Part shown: piece after piece, positions 1 through 7,636 of the stretch
Layout: the number at the start of each line of letters is the position of its first letter
Numbering within the stretch: the first letter of the stretch is position 1
Source of the DNA: Bacteroidales bacterium
GTDB taxonomy: Bacteria; Bacteroidota; Bacteroidia; Bacteroidales; UBA10428
Assembly: GCA_035299085.1 (NCBI GenBank)
Contig: DATGXG010000024.1
Location: 1 to 64,000 of the forward strand
Length of the DNA stretch: 64,000 bases
Direction of reading: 5' to 3'
Notes under the pieces: generated by a model
Told to the model about the DNA's origin: nothing
The model's database searches: none
What the model saw: the letters and a program-made list of their open reading frames with translations, nothing else
Program-made: the position numbers and the translations under genes

Positions 1-2438
1 ATATGGCTTTTGTGATTATCCAGCATCTCGATCCTACCCGAGAAAGTATTACATCCCAGCTTCTTCAGCGGGTAACGGTTATGAAGGTTTTACAGGCAAC
101 TGATGATCTTAAAGTAAGTATAAATCATGTTTATATAATACCTCCAAATAAAAGCCTTTCTTTATTGAATGGTTCCTTGCACCTTTTTGACCCGGTTGAA
201 CCGCATGGTTTAAGATTACCCATCGATATATTTTTCCGTTCATTGGCCAACGACCGGAAAGATAAGAGCATCGGCATTATTCTTTCAGGTATGGGATCGG
301 ATGGCAGTATCGGATTAAAAGCCATAAAAGAAGCGAATGGAGTTGTGCTCGTTCAGGATCCGTCAACTGCCAAATTTGATGCAATGCCACGGAATGCTAT
401 TGATTCGGTGATAGTTGATATAACGGCTCCTCCCTGGGAAATGCCGGTTCATCTGATCTCTTATCTTAAGTTTACACCCGGAAAAAGAAATTATCCCCAG
501 GCAGATAAAGTAAAAAGTGGTACGGATAAAATTATCATCCTGCTGCGAGAACATTCAGGTCATGATTTTTCACAATACAAAAAAACCACTCTCCTTCGTC
601 GGATAGAGAGGAGAAAAGGGATTCACCAGATTGCTAAAATACAGGATTACGTTCGTTTTCTGCAGGAAAATCCTAAAGAGGTTGAAATTCTATTCAGAGA
701 ACTCCTGATTGGAGTCACCAGCTTTTTTCGGGACCCCCCTGTATGGAAAAAGTTCAAAGACGCTATTCTTCCAAATCTTTTAAAGGAACTGCCCGATGGT
801 TACCAGATGCGGGCCTGGGTGCCAGGTTGTTCCACCGGTGAAGAAGCCTATTCACTGGCCATTATTTTTAAAGAAGTAATGGATAAGATAAAGAAGAATA
901 AAAATATCTCGTTGCAGGTATTTGCCACTGATCTCGATGGTTATGCTATTGAGAAAGCCAGGAAAGGGCTTTACGCGACCAATATTGAGGCCGATGTATC
1001 CCAGGAAAGACTAAACCGGTTTTTCAGTGCGGATAATGAAGGATATCATATTAGTCCTGCTATTCGTGAAATGATTGTTTTTGCTCCTCAGGATGTTATT
1101 AAGGACCCTCCGTTCACAAAACTTGATATTCTGTCATGCCGGAATATGCTTATTTATCTGGAACCTGAATTGCAGAAAAAAGTAGTTGCCCTGTTTAATT
1201 ATAGTCTGAATACCAACGGGATATTGCTACTTGGTATTGCCGAAACAGTAGGTAATCAGAATGATATGTTTAAGGAACTGGATAACAAGTTGCGATTTTT
1301 CAGGAGATTGGAAACAACCACCACATCCGACCTGATTGATTTCCCCAGTTCACTTAGCTATAGTAAACCGGACTATGGTAAAATTAAAGAATCCTCCAAA
1401 GAAGTTGAAAGCATAGGAAAGATAGCGGAACAGATTTTACTGCAGCGTTTTATTCCTGCCAGTGTGCTTGTAAACAAACAGGGCGATATTGTTTATATAA
1501 CCGGCAATATAGGAAAATACCTTGAACTGGTGGCCGGAAAAGCCAATTGGAATATCCATATTATGGCCCGTGAGGGCATTCGTGAACTCCTTCCGGTCGC
1601 ATTCCGCAAAGCCCTGCAACTTTCAGAACCCGTAACTTTACGAAATATCAAGGTAAGTTATAATGGCGGGATACTGGTAGATGCAACTGTTCAAAGCCTC
1701 GAAAATCCTGAGGCGGTAAAGGGTCTTGTTTTAATTGTGTTTACGGATATACCATCCCGTCCTGAAGATAGAGAATTACCCGGTAACCGTTCTCATTCAA
1801 AAAGACAGAGAGAACTGGAAGAAGAATTGAAAACTGCCCGGGAAGAGCTTCAGAGTACTCGTGAAGAAATGCAAACCTCCCAGGAAGAACTCAGGTCGAT
1901 AAATGAGGAATTGCAGTCGAGCAACGAAGAAATTCAGTCGGCCAACGAGGAATTGACCACCTCAAAAGAAGAAATGCAAAGCCTGAATGAAGAATTGCAG
2001 ACCGTTAATATGGAACTGCAGAGTAAGGTAAATGACCTCATGCGGATGAACGATGACATGAAAAATCTTCTCAACAGTACAGAAATTGCAACCCTTTTTG
2101 TTGACCGCGAACTGAATATCCGCCGTTATACAGATCTGGTGGGAAAAATAATAAAATTGCGTGATACGGATATTGGCCGGCCCTTTACTGACCTGGTAAC
2201 GCAATTACAATATCCCGATATAGGAGATATGGCTCGTCAGGTTCTCAGAACACTGATCACTGTTGAGAAAGCAATCACTACAGACAACGGGAAATGGTTT
2301 AATGTGCGAATTATGCCATACCGGACTCTGGATGATCATATTGACGGTTTAGTAATCACATTCCTTGACATTACCGAAGCCAAACGAATGGAAAGCGATT
2401 TGAAGGAAGCCATGAGGGAACTTGGAAAAAGTGCCTGA
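1..2438 (+). CDS. CheB-CheR fusion chemotaxis methylesterase/methyltransferase with PAS domain (5' partial)
   Basis: The gene runs in from the left edge; the in-frame ATG at 3 is internal because the CheB active-site serine motif is missing. Visible residues 1-150 are the rest of a CheB methylesterase (QH near residue 8, GMGSDG near residue 96, the His and Asp of the triad). Residues about 175-440 are a CheR methyltransferase with the SAM loop PGCSTGEEAYS and the SCRNMLIYL motif. A long coiled coil of repeated EELQS/EEMQ heptads follows (about 600-680), then a PAS domain (about 690-800). Such fusions set receptor methylation or feed kinases in Bacteroidota; here the next gene is a PAS hybrid kinase, so they may act together. 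The product is cytoplasmic. Family call is firm; the partner is inferred from position. Confidence 0.93.
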   Translation, partial: MAFVIIQHLDPTRESITSQLLQRVTVMKVLQATDDLKVSINHVYIIPPNKSLSLLNGSLHLFDPVEPHGLRLPIDIFFRSLANDRKDKSIGIILSGMGSDGSIGLKAIKEANGVVLVQDPSTAKFDAMPRNAIDSVIVDITAPPWEMPVHLISYLKFTPGKRNYPQADKVKSGTDKIIILLREHSGHDFSQYKKTTLLRRIERRKGIHQIAKIQDYVRFLQENPKEVEILFRELLIGVTSFFRDPPVWKKFKDAILPNLLKELPDGYQMRAWVPGCSTGEEAYSLAIIFKEVMDKIKKNKNISLQVFATDLDGYAIEKARKGLYATNIEADVSQERLNRFFSADNEGYHISPAIREMIVFAPQDVIKDPPFTKLDILSCRNMLIYLEPELQKKVVALFNYSLNTNGILLLGIAETVGNQNDMFKELDNKLRFFRRLETTTTSDLIDFPSSLSYSKPDYGKIKESSKEVESIGKIAEQILLQRFIPASVLVNKQGDIVYITGNIGKYLELVAGKANWNIHIMAREGIRELLPVAFRKALQLSEPVTLRNIKVSYNGGILVDATVQSLENPEAVKGLVLIVFTDIPSRPEDRELPGNRSHSKRQRELEEELKTAREELQSTREEMQTSQEELRSINEELQSSNEEIQSANEELTTSKEEMQSLNEELQTVNMELQSKVNDLMRMNDDMKNLLNSTEIATLFVDRELNIRRYTDLVGKIIKLRDTDIGRPFTDLVTQLQYPDIGDMARQVLRTLITVEKAITTDNGKWFNVRIMPYRTLDDHIDGLVITFLDITEAKRMESDLKEAMRELGKSA

Positions 2439-2508
2439 AAATATATTTATGTGTGAACTTTAATAAAAAAGAGGAGGTTTATGCAAAACATGGCCTAATG
2501 TTGAATTC

Positions 2509-4182
2509 ATGAAATCCACCCAAGGAACAAATAACCCCGGACTCAGGCGCAAAGCCGAGCAAATGTTGGTAAAGAAGCCAAAAACCCAACCCACTGAAAC
2601 GGAAAGTGAAAAATTCAAATTGCTGCATGAACTCGAAGTGCACCAGATTGAGCTGGAATTGCAGAATGAGGAACTTTCACGGGCCAAGACTGTTGCTCAG
2701 GAAGCGGCTGATAAGTATACCGAATTATATGATTTTGCACCATTCGCTTATTTCACACTTTCATCATCCGGGCGAATCCTTGAGATGAACCTCCCCGGAT
2801 CGCAGCTTTTGGGCAAAGAACGTTCAAAGGTAATTAACACTCCATTTGATTTTTATATTTCCGAGGATACCCGTATTGTTTTCTTTGATTTTCTGGAGAA
2901 AGCCTTTAAAAGCCATGTTAAGGAATCCTGTGAACTGACTATAATTACAGGTGACAAGAAATCGCTTTTTATCCAGGTAAACGGTATTGCTATAGGAAAT
3001 GCCAGTCAATGCCTCATTAACATTATAGATGTTACCGAACGTAAACAGGCGGAAAAAGCGCTGATAGAGAGCCAGCGGCTGGGAGCCATCGGGGAGATGA
3101 CCTCCTCGATTGCCCATGATTTTAATAATTCACTTCAGGTGATTTGCGGAAACCTGGAGCTGGCCCTGCTCACAGACAACCTGTCGGAATCGGTAACCCG
3201 GTATTTAAAAACCATCCAGGTTACGGCACGGGATGCCACCAAAAGAGTGAAGATACTCAGGCGATTCGGTGACATTAAGACGGACAGGAGGAATTTTTCA
3301 TTAACCGATCTGAATATTCTCATCAATGAAGTGATTGCCCAAATGCGACCGATATGGAAGGACGAAGCGGAAAGAAAAGGCCTCTCTGTTATATTGAAAA
3401 CCAAGCTGCATGACATCCCCAGGATTGTTTGCGATCAAGGTGATCTGAGAACGGTATTATATAACGTTTTCATAAACAGCATCGAGGCCATGCCAAACGG
3501 CGGCGAACTCCTTGTAGAAACCGGCAGGAGAACTCATGAAGTATTTATCACCATATCAGACAATGGCATAGGGATGTCAGAGGAAATAAAAACAAGGATA
3601 TTTCAGCCGTTTTTTTCAACCAAAGGACTTGACATTGGAAGGGGCCTTGGAATGAGTGGTGTTTTCACCATCGTGAAAGAGCATGGAGGAAACGTATTTG
3701 TAAAAAGTACGGTTCAGGGTAAAGGTACTGTGATTGAAATAACCTTTCCCGTTTCAGATGAAGAAACTGCCGAATCAAAACAGGATTTTGCGAAACCTGC
3801 CAATACCGGTAAACAGCTTTCCATTTTATGGGTGGATGATGAAGAGAACATCAGAAAGATGGCCGCCGAGATGGTGAAAATCCTCGGTCATACCATTGAT
3901 ACGGCAGGATCAGGCAAGGAAGCACTGAAATACCTAGGACAGAAAAAATACAACCTGGTGATCACTGACCTGGGTATGAATGAAATGAACGGGTGGCAAC
4001 TGGCCGACACCATCCGGAACAAGTATGGAAAAAGTATGAAAATAGCCGTCATCAGCGGCTGGGGCGATCAGATCACAGAAGCCGATTTATCCTCCCACGG
4101 CATAGACTACAAGATTGACAAGCCTTTTACGCTCGTGCAATTGAAGAATACGCTGGAAGTAGTTCAGGGTGGAAAGACCTGA
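2509..4182 (+). CDS. PAS-containing hybrid histidine kinase with C-terminal receiver domain
   Basis: A 557-residue cytoplasmic sensor kinase with no membrane segment. A short N-terminal coiled coil precedes a PAS domain (about residues 70-180). The HisKA helix carries the phospho-accepting His203 in SIAHDFNN. The ATPase domain shows the N box (NVFINSIEAMPNGGEL), DNGIGM and GRGLGMSGV. A receiver domain follows from about residue 435, with the acidic pair in LWVDDEE and phospho-acceptor Asp487 in VITDLGM. The ATG at 2509 is the first good start after the CheB-CheR stop (70 bases away). It probably forms a phosphorelay with the preceding fusion protein; the signal is unknown. Confidence 0.92.
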   Translation: MKSTQGTNNPGLRRKAEQMLVKKPKTQPTETESEKFKLLHELEVHQIELELQNEELSRAKTVAQEAADKYTELYDFAPFAYFTLSSSGRILEMNLPGSQLLGKERSKVINTPFDFYISEDTRIVFFDFLEKAFKSHVKESCELTIITGDKKSLFIQVNGIAIGNASQCLINIIDVTERKQAEKALIESQRLGAIGEMTSSIAHDFNNSLQVICGNLELALLTDNLSESVTRYLKTIQVTARDATKRVKILRRFGDIKTDRRNFSLTDLNILINEVIAQMRPIWKDEAERKGLSVILKTKLHDIPRIVCDQGDLRTVLYNVFINSIEAMPNGGELLVETGRRTHEVFITISDNGIGMSEEIKTRIFQPFFSTKGLDIGRGLGMSGVFTIVKEHGGNVFVKSTVQGKGTVIEITFPVSDEETAESKQDFAKPANTGKQLSILWVDDEENIRKMAAEMVKILGHTIDTAGSGKEALKYLGQKKYNLVITDLGMNEMNGWQLADTIRNKYGKSMKIAVISGWGDQITEADLSSHGIDYKIDKPFTLVQLKNTLEVVQGGKT

Positions 4183-4428
4183 CGGAGTTTGAAAAACCTG
4201 TCAGAGTTGGATAGGGCAATTTCAAACGAGCTTGGGTGCAAAATGGGATATTGACATCCTTAATGAAGTTGTATCCGGCACCTTTTTAAGCGGTCCTTTA
4301 ATTAATTTAGCTATGAATTTGGAATTTATAGCTCAGGGTTGGAAATACTTCTCTCAAAAATACCGACTTTTGTTAGAGATAAACTGGTCTAAATTATTTA
4401 TCAGATAATAATAAAACATCCCTTAAGG
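4183..4428 (+). other. Intergenic stretch with a degenerate copy of a downstream palindrome half
   Basis: No gene is visible. Two imperfect direct copies of CCTG(A/T)C(G/A)GAGTT lie around 4178-4210. Bases 4213-4239 resemble the left arm and loop of the palindrome at 5897-5957 (AGGGCAA, TCAA, CGAGCTTGGGT in the same order), but the right arm is lost. No promoter matching TAnnTTTG was found. Confidence 0.4.
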
Positions 4429-5724
4429 TTGGTAGCACTGATATCCAAAAAGTTCATACCATTCTTCATAGTTATGATTTTCGTAATAAGTTGCGAAAAA
4501 GATCCTGAAATTATTAAAGACGATAATGGTGTAATCATTAGTCAACCCTGGTTATGGAGGACCAATCTGACTGAAAGTTCCTTGATAGGAGCGATTGTGA
4601 GCGGTCCTGCATGGTATGATGGACAAGTTCTCATGGGGGCCATGGATGAGAATAATATAGCTTATCTTGCCTGCCTGGACATTCAGAATGGTAAAATAAT
4701 CTGGAAACAGGATTATATTAAACAATACGATTTTTTTAGTTTTCAGGATTTCTATAAATATGATAATATTATTGTTCAACGGGATGGCACTAATCTTTTT
4801 TGTATAGATTTGAAAAATGGGGAGTATCTGTGGAAACAAAAAATGGAAGGAAATGCATGGAGATGGCCTTCCGGACTGGATAGTTTATTCTTTGTATTCA
4901 GTGTGGAACCATATCCGGAATATGGATATCCTGTAATGTCGGCTAATTTTGGAAGTATTAAGGATGGGAATACGCACCTCTTCCTGATACCTGATTTAGG
5001 AGATTTGCCTGTTCCAGATTTAAGCAGGGAAGATTTTATTGGGGGGTTCCGATATATCAAACCATTTTACGATGAAAATACACATAAAATCCTGTTGCTT
5101 TGTTATTATGAGAAATTTTATTATTTGGTTAACAGTGAAACGCAAGTAAGTCAGTCTTATGTTGGACTATATAATTTCAGCAAACGTGAATGGATATATG
5201 AACGGAAAGAGCTGGGTGACCATAATTTTCTGGAAGGATTAACTCCACAAGTGATTGGAGACAGGTTTTATCATACCTTGGGTAATGGGTTAGCAGAATG
5301 CCGGAATTTATATACCGGAGAGCTTGTCTGGAGAAAGAAGTGGGAAGGCGGCTTCTTTTCACCAATAGGATTTATCATTGTTGATAATAAGATGATCGTT
5401 ATGGAGAATAATGGCCGACAGCTTATTGCGATAGATATTGTCAATGGGAATATTCTTTGGCATGAAACATCTGCACCAACTATAAGTCCTATGGTTACAC
5501 TTAATGGAGTTGTTTATTATGCAAGCAGTGCAGATGGTCGTATTCATGCCGTGGACATTGAGACTGGTAAACATTTATGGCGTTTAATTTCACCGGATGC
5601 CAAAAATAATGAATCGGATTTTTTTATGCGACAATGTATGGCAGTTCCAGATAAGAATGGTGGAAAAGGAAAGATAATAGTTAGTTCATATAGTCATGGA
5701 TATTGTTATGAGGCCGCTAATTAA
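4429..5724 (+). CDS. PQQ-like beta-propeller lipoprotein
   Basis: A 431-residue predicted lipoprotein. The signal peptide ends in FVISC with the lipid-anchored Cys at residue 22. The start is TTG at 4429, because the next ATG falls inside the hydrophobic core and would destroy the signal peptide, and an in-frame stop at 4390 excludes ATG starts further up. The body has propeller blades marked by repeated G-x-x-x-W strands (GKIIWKQ, GEYLWKQ, GELVWRK, GNILWHE, GKHLWRL), the PQQ_2/BamB-like pattern. No PQQ-dehydrogenase active site is seen, so it is probably a scaffold or binding protein on the outer membrane or in the periplasm. It stands alone, followed by a terminator-like hairpin at 5874. 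Confidence 0.8.
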   Translation: MVALISKKFIPFFIVMIFVISCEKDPEIIKDDNGVIISQPWLWRTNLTESSLIGAIVSGPAWYDGQVLMGAMDENNIAYLACLDIQNGKIIWKQDYIKQYDFFSFQDFYKYDNIIVQRDGTNLFCIDLKNGEYLWKQKMEGNAWRWPSGLDSLFFVFSVEPYPEYGYPVMSANFGSIKDGNTHLFLIPDLGDLPVPDLSREDFIGGFRYIKPFYDENTHKILLLCYYEKFYYLVNSETQVSQSYVGLYNFSKREWIYERKELGDHNFLEGLTPQVIGDRFYHTLGNGLAECRNLYTGELVWRKKWEGGFFSPIGFIIVDNKMIVMENNGRQLIAIDIVNGNILWHETSAPTISPMVTLNGVVYYASSADGRIHAVDIETGKHLWRLISPDAKNNESDFFMRQCMAVPDKNGGKGKIIVSSYSHGYCYEAAN

Positions 5725-5804
5725 GCTTTCTATTTTATTTGTTACACGTTTCCTATAAAAATTCAAGGAAGAGGGCAAAAAATAACCTCAATCATTTGAT
5801 AAAC

Positions 5805-5825
5805 CTTTGCGGAGAGAATGGGATT
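5805..5825 (+). repeat. Duplicate of the tRNA-Ser 3' end (21-bp direct repeat)
   Basis: Bases 5805-5825 are identical to 5988-6008, which cover the last 16 bases of the tRNA-Ser gene plus 5 bases beyond it. The copies are 183 bases apart and enclose the nested palindrome. Such a tRNA-end duplication is what an integration event leaves, but no integrase is nearby. Confidence 0.8.
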
Positions 5826-5873
5826 ACTGGCGTGATCCCTTGGGGGAGTTCCCTGCAAAGAATGAAAATCAGG

Positions 5874-5901
5874 CCCCAATGCTTCGCATTGGGGTATTTT
5901 T
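5874..5901 (+). terminator. Rho-independent terminator candidate, plus strand
   Basis: A perfect hairpin CCCCAATGC-TTC-GCATTGGGG is followed on the plus strand by TATTTTT. It lies 150 bases after the propeller lipoprotein gene and would end its transcript. Confidence 0.6.
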
Positions 5902-5952
5902 AAATGAATACAGGGCAACCTCAAGCGAGCTTGGGTTGCCCTGTATTCATTT

Positions 5953-5975
5953 AAAAACCCGGGCGAGGGCCCGGG
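5953..5975 (-). terminator. Rho-independent terminator of tRNA-Ser
   Basis: Read on the minus strand, CCCGGGC-CCTC-GCCCGGG is followed by TTTTT. It begins 18 bases beyond the tRNA 3' end, the usual place for a tRNA terminator. Confidence 0.75.
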
Positions 5976-5992
5976 CCTGATTTCATTCTTTG

Positions 5993-6080
5993 CGGAGAGA
6001 ATGGGATTCGAACCCATGAACCGCTTTTGGCGATTACACACTTTCCAGGCGTGCGCCTTCGACCACTCGGCCATCTCTCC
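5993..6080 (-). tRNA. tRNA-Ser(GGA)
   Basis: On the minus strand the 88-base gene begins GGAGAGATGGCCGAG and ends with the matching acceptor strand TCTCTCC and discriminator G (position 5993). The anticodon loop reads CTGGAAA, giving anticodon GGA. The T arm is GGTTCGAATCC, and the long variable arm (GTAATCGCC...GGTT) is typical of class II serine tRNAs. The three bases after the acceptor stem are GCA, so the CCA end is added after transcription. The 3' end coincides with the 21-bp direct repeat. Confidence 0.97.
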
Positions 6081-6145
6081 TTAAAACGCAATTTTAAACG
6101 GAGCGTAAAAATAACAAAAAAATCGCTTATACAAGTTTTATCGCC

Positions 6146-6280
6146 AAGATTCCTCCTTTCAGTCGGAATGACAATTAAACGATATTTTAATGGTGGAGGG
6201 GAGGGACGGCTCCGCCGTCCCTCCCCTCCACCATTCTTCAATCACGATATGTTTGTCATTTCGAGCGAAGCGAGAAACCT
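6146..6280. repeat. REP-like doublet around a perfect 21-bp hairpin
   Basis: 6146-6172 (inverted) and 6255-6280 (direct) are related to GTCATTCCGA...AGGAATCT and GTCATTTCGAGCGAAGCGAGAAA, forms I know as abundant intergenic repeats in Bacteroidota. Between them 6190-6210 and 6214-6234 form a perfect 21-bp stem with a TCC loop. It sits between tRNA-Ser and the 3' end of the M23 peptidase gene, where it could also stabilise or end that transcript. Confidence 0.75.
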
Positions 6281-6294
6281 AAAATATTGCATGA

Positions 6295-7632
6295 TCAATT
6301 ATCCAGTCTGGGGAAGAAACTTGATGTCTGAAGCGCTTTAGGAATAAAACCGGCTTCAGCTACCTGTTCCATCGACTGCCTCTGTTCAATATCATTCAGC
6401 ATATCAACTGCCGCAATTTTTATATCTTCAAAGGCCTGCATGTTTTCAGGCTTTACCGGGTCAACCGAAGGCGATTCCATTTTAAGGGGATCAATAGGAG
6501 AACCGTTCATGTATACCCTGAAATCGAGGTGCGGACCTGTGGATAATCCTGAACTTCCTACATAACCAATCAATTCCCCCTGACTTACATACTTTCCGGA
6601 TGTAATGCCCTTTGCAAAATTGCTCAGGTGCATATAAGTCGTCGTGTAAACCCCGTTATGCCTGATTTTAATCGTTCTTCCGCCGCCTTTCTCATATCCG
6701 GCCGATACAATGCGGCCATCACCGATTGAATGTACCGGTGTGCCCACGGGTGCCGCATAATCAACGCCAAAATGAGGCCGCCTGATTTTCAGAATCGGGT
6801 GATACCGGCTTGCCGTAAATTTTGAACTTATCCGGTTGAATTTAAGAGGGGCTTTCAGAAATGCTCTTCTGAGGCTGTTTCCTTCCGCATCGTAAAAAGC
6901 TTCCTTACCATCCTGAACAAACGGAACAGCAAGTAATTCTTTTCCTCCGTGATAAAAACTGGCGGCATACACCTTGCCTATTCCGATTGAAAAGGTATCC
7001 ACGTAATTTTCGTCATACACAACCGAGAAATGATCTCCCTGCTGCAGCCCGAAAAAGTCAACGGTCCACGCATACATTTCAGACAACTGCAATGCAACCT
7101 GGGGATTAATATTGTTCTCCTTGATAGCATCCCAGAGTGAAGTTTTAATTTCACCGGTCACTTTGCGCTGTTTCGTTACAATATCCTTCGACTTCAGATC
7201 GATCTTTACATTTCGTGTGAAGTCAAAAACAACATACTCAACCGGTGAATGCTCATATACGAGGTACTGCAGACGGTTCACTGTATCTTTCGAAAGGAAG
7301 GCCGTGTACTTGTTACCCTGCCTGATTTTTCTGAAATCAAAAGAGGACGTGGAATGCTGCATTAATTCGATAAGCGCCTTTTCAGGCAGAATGAACTGTT
7401 CAAGAATACTGCCCAGGTTCTGATCGCGCCTGACTGTATTGCTCTGAACCGTGAAAGAATCAACCGGTATGCCGAATAACCGATGCACCGGTTTGTTTGT
7501 CAGTGAAGAATCAGTCATGTTTACAGACTGAGTGAACTGAGATCTTTTTGGAATAGCATTCCAAATGATGAGACCAACGTGAAAAGTGACTGCTATCGCA
7601 ATCAGTGAAATTTTGAGATATTTTTTGCCCAT
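6295..7632 (-). CDS. M23 family peptidoglycan endopeptidase, membrane-anchored
   Basis: A 445-residue murein hydrolase. One N-terminal membrane segment (KISLIAIAVTFHVGLIIW) anchors it in the inner membrane with the rest periplasmic. The middle region resembles the spacer of OapA/MepM-type proteins. The C-terminal LytM domain shows H287-x3-D291 (HFGVD), H335 (YMHLS) and H368 in GPHLDF, where the second His of the usual HxH is Asp370. I chose the ATG at 7632, four bases after the leuS stop; the TTG at 7644 would overlap leuS. It is cotranscribed with leuS and probably cuts peptide crosslinks during wall growth. The Asp for His change may alter zinc binding. Confidence 0.88.
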   Translation of the reverse strand: MGKKYLKISLIAIAVTFHVGLIIWNAIPKRSQFTQSVNMTDSSLTNKPVHRLFGIPVDSFTVQSNTVRRDQNLGSILEQFILPEKALIELMQHSTSSFDFRKIRQGNKYTAFLSKDTVNRLQYLVYEHSPVEYVVFDFTRNVKIDLKSKDIVTKQRKVTGEIKTSLWDAIKENNINPQVALQLSEMYAWTVDFFGLQQGDHFSVVYDENYVDTFSIGIGKVYAASFYHGGKELLAVPFVQDGKEAFYDAEGNSLRRAFLKAPLKFNRISSKFTASRYHPILKIRRPHFGVDYAAPVGTPVHSIGDGRIVSAGYEKGGGRTIKIRHNGVYTTTYMHLSNFAKGITSGKYVSQGELIGYVGSSGLSTGPHLDFRVYMNGSPIDPLKMESPSVDPVKPENMQAFEDIKIAAVDMLNDIEQRQSMEQVAEAGFIPKALQTSSFFPRLDN

Positions 7633-7636
7633 TTTG

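Larger units (their letters stand above)
5855..5993 (+). repeat. Nested palindrome with three internal hairpins
   Basis: Outer arms 5855-5876 and 5973-5993 are reverse complements apart from one extra A. Between them sit three perfect hairpins: 5874-5894 (9-bp stem, TTC loop), 5897-5957 (24-bp stem, 13-base loop) and 5958-5975 (7-bp GC stem, 4-base loop). The whole can fold as a three-leaf cruciform and is nearly symmetrical. Confidence 0.85.

Noticed and set aside
5805..6008. A complete integrative element with attL and attR
   Set aside because: Only about 160 bases lie between the repeats and no integrase or cargo gene is in the window, so only a scar or miniature element can be argued.
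5763..6341. Open reading frames of about 100 codons on both strands over the tRNA-Ser region
   Set aside because: They run through the tRNA gene, the palindromes and the repeats; their repeated SNPILSAK-like peptide comes only from the duplicated tRNA end.
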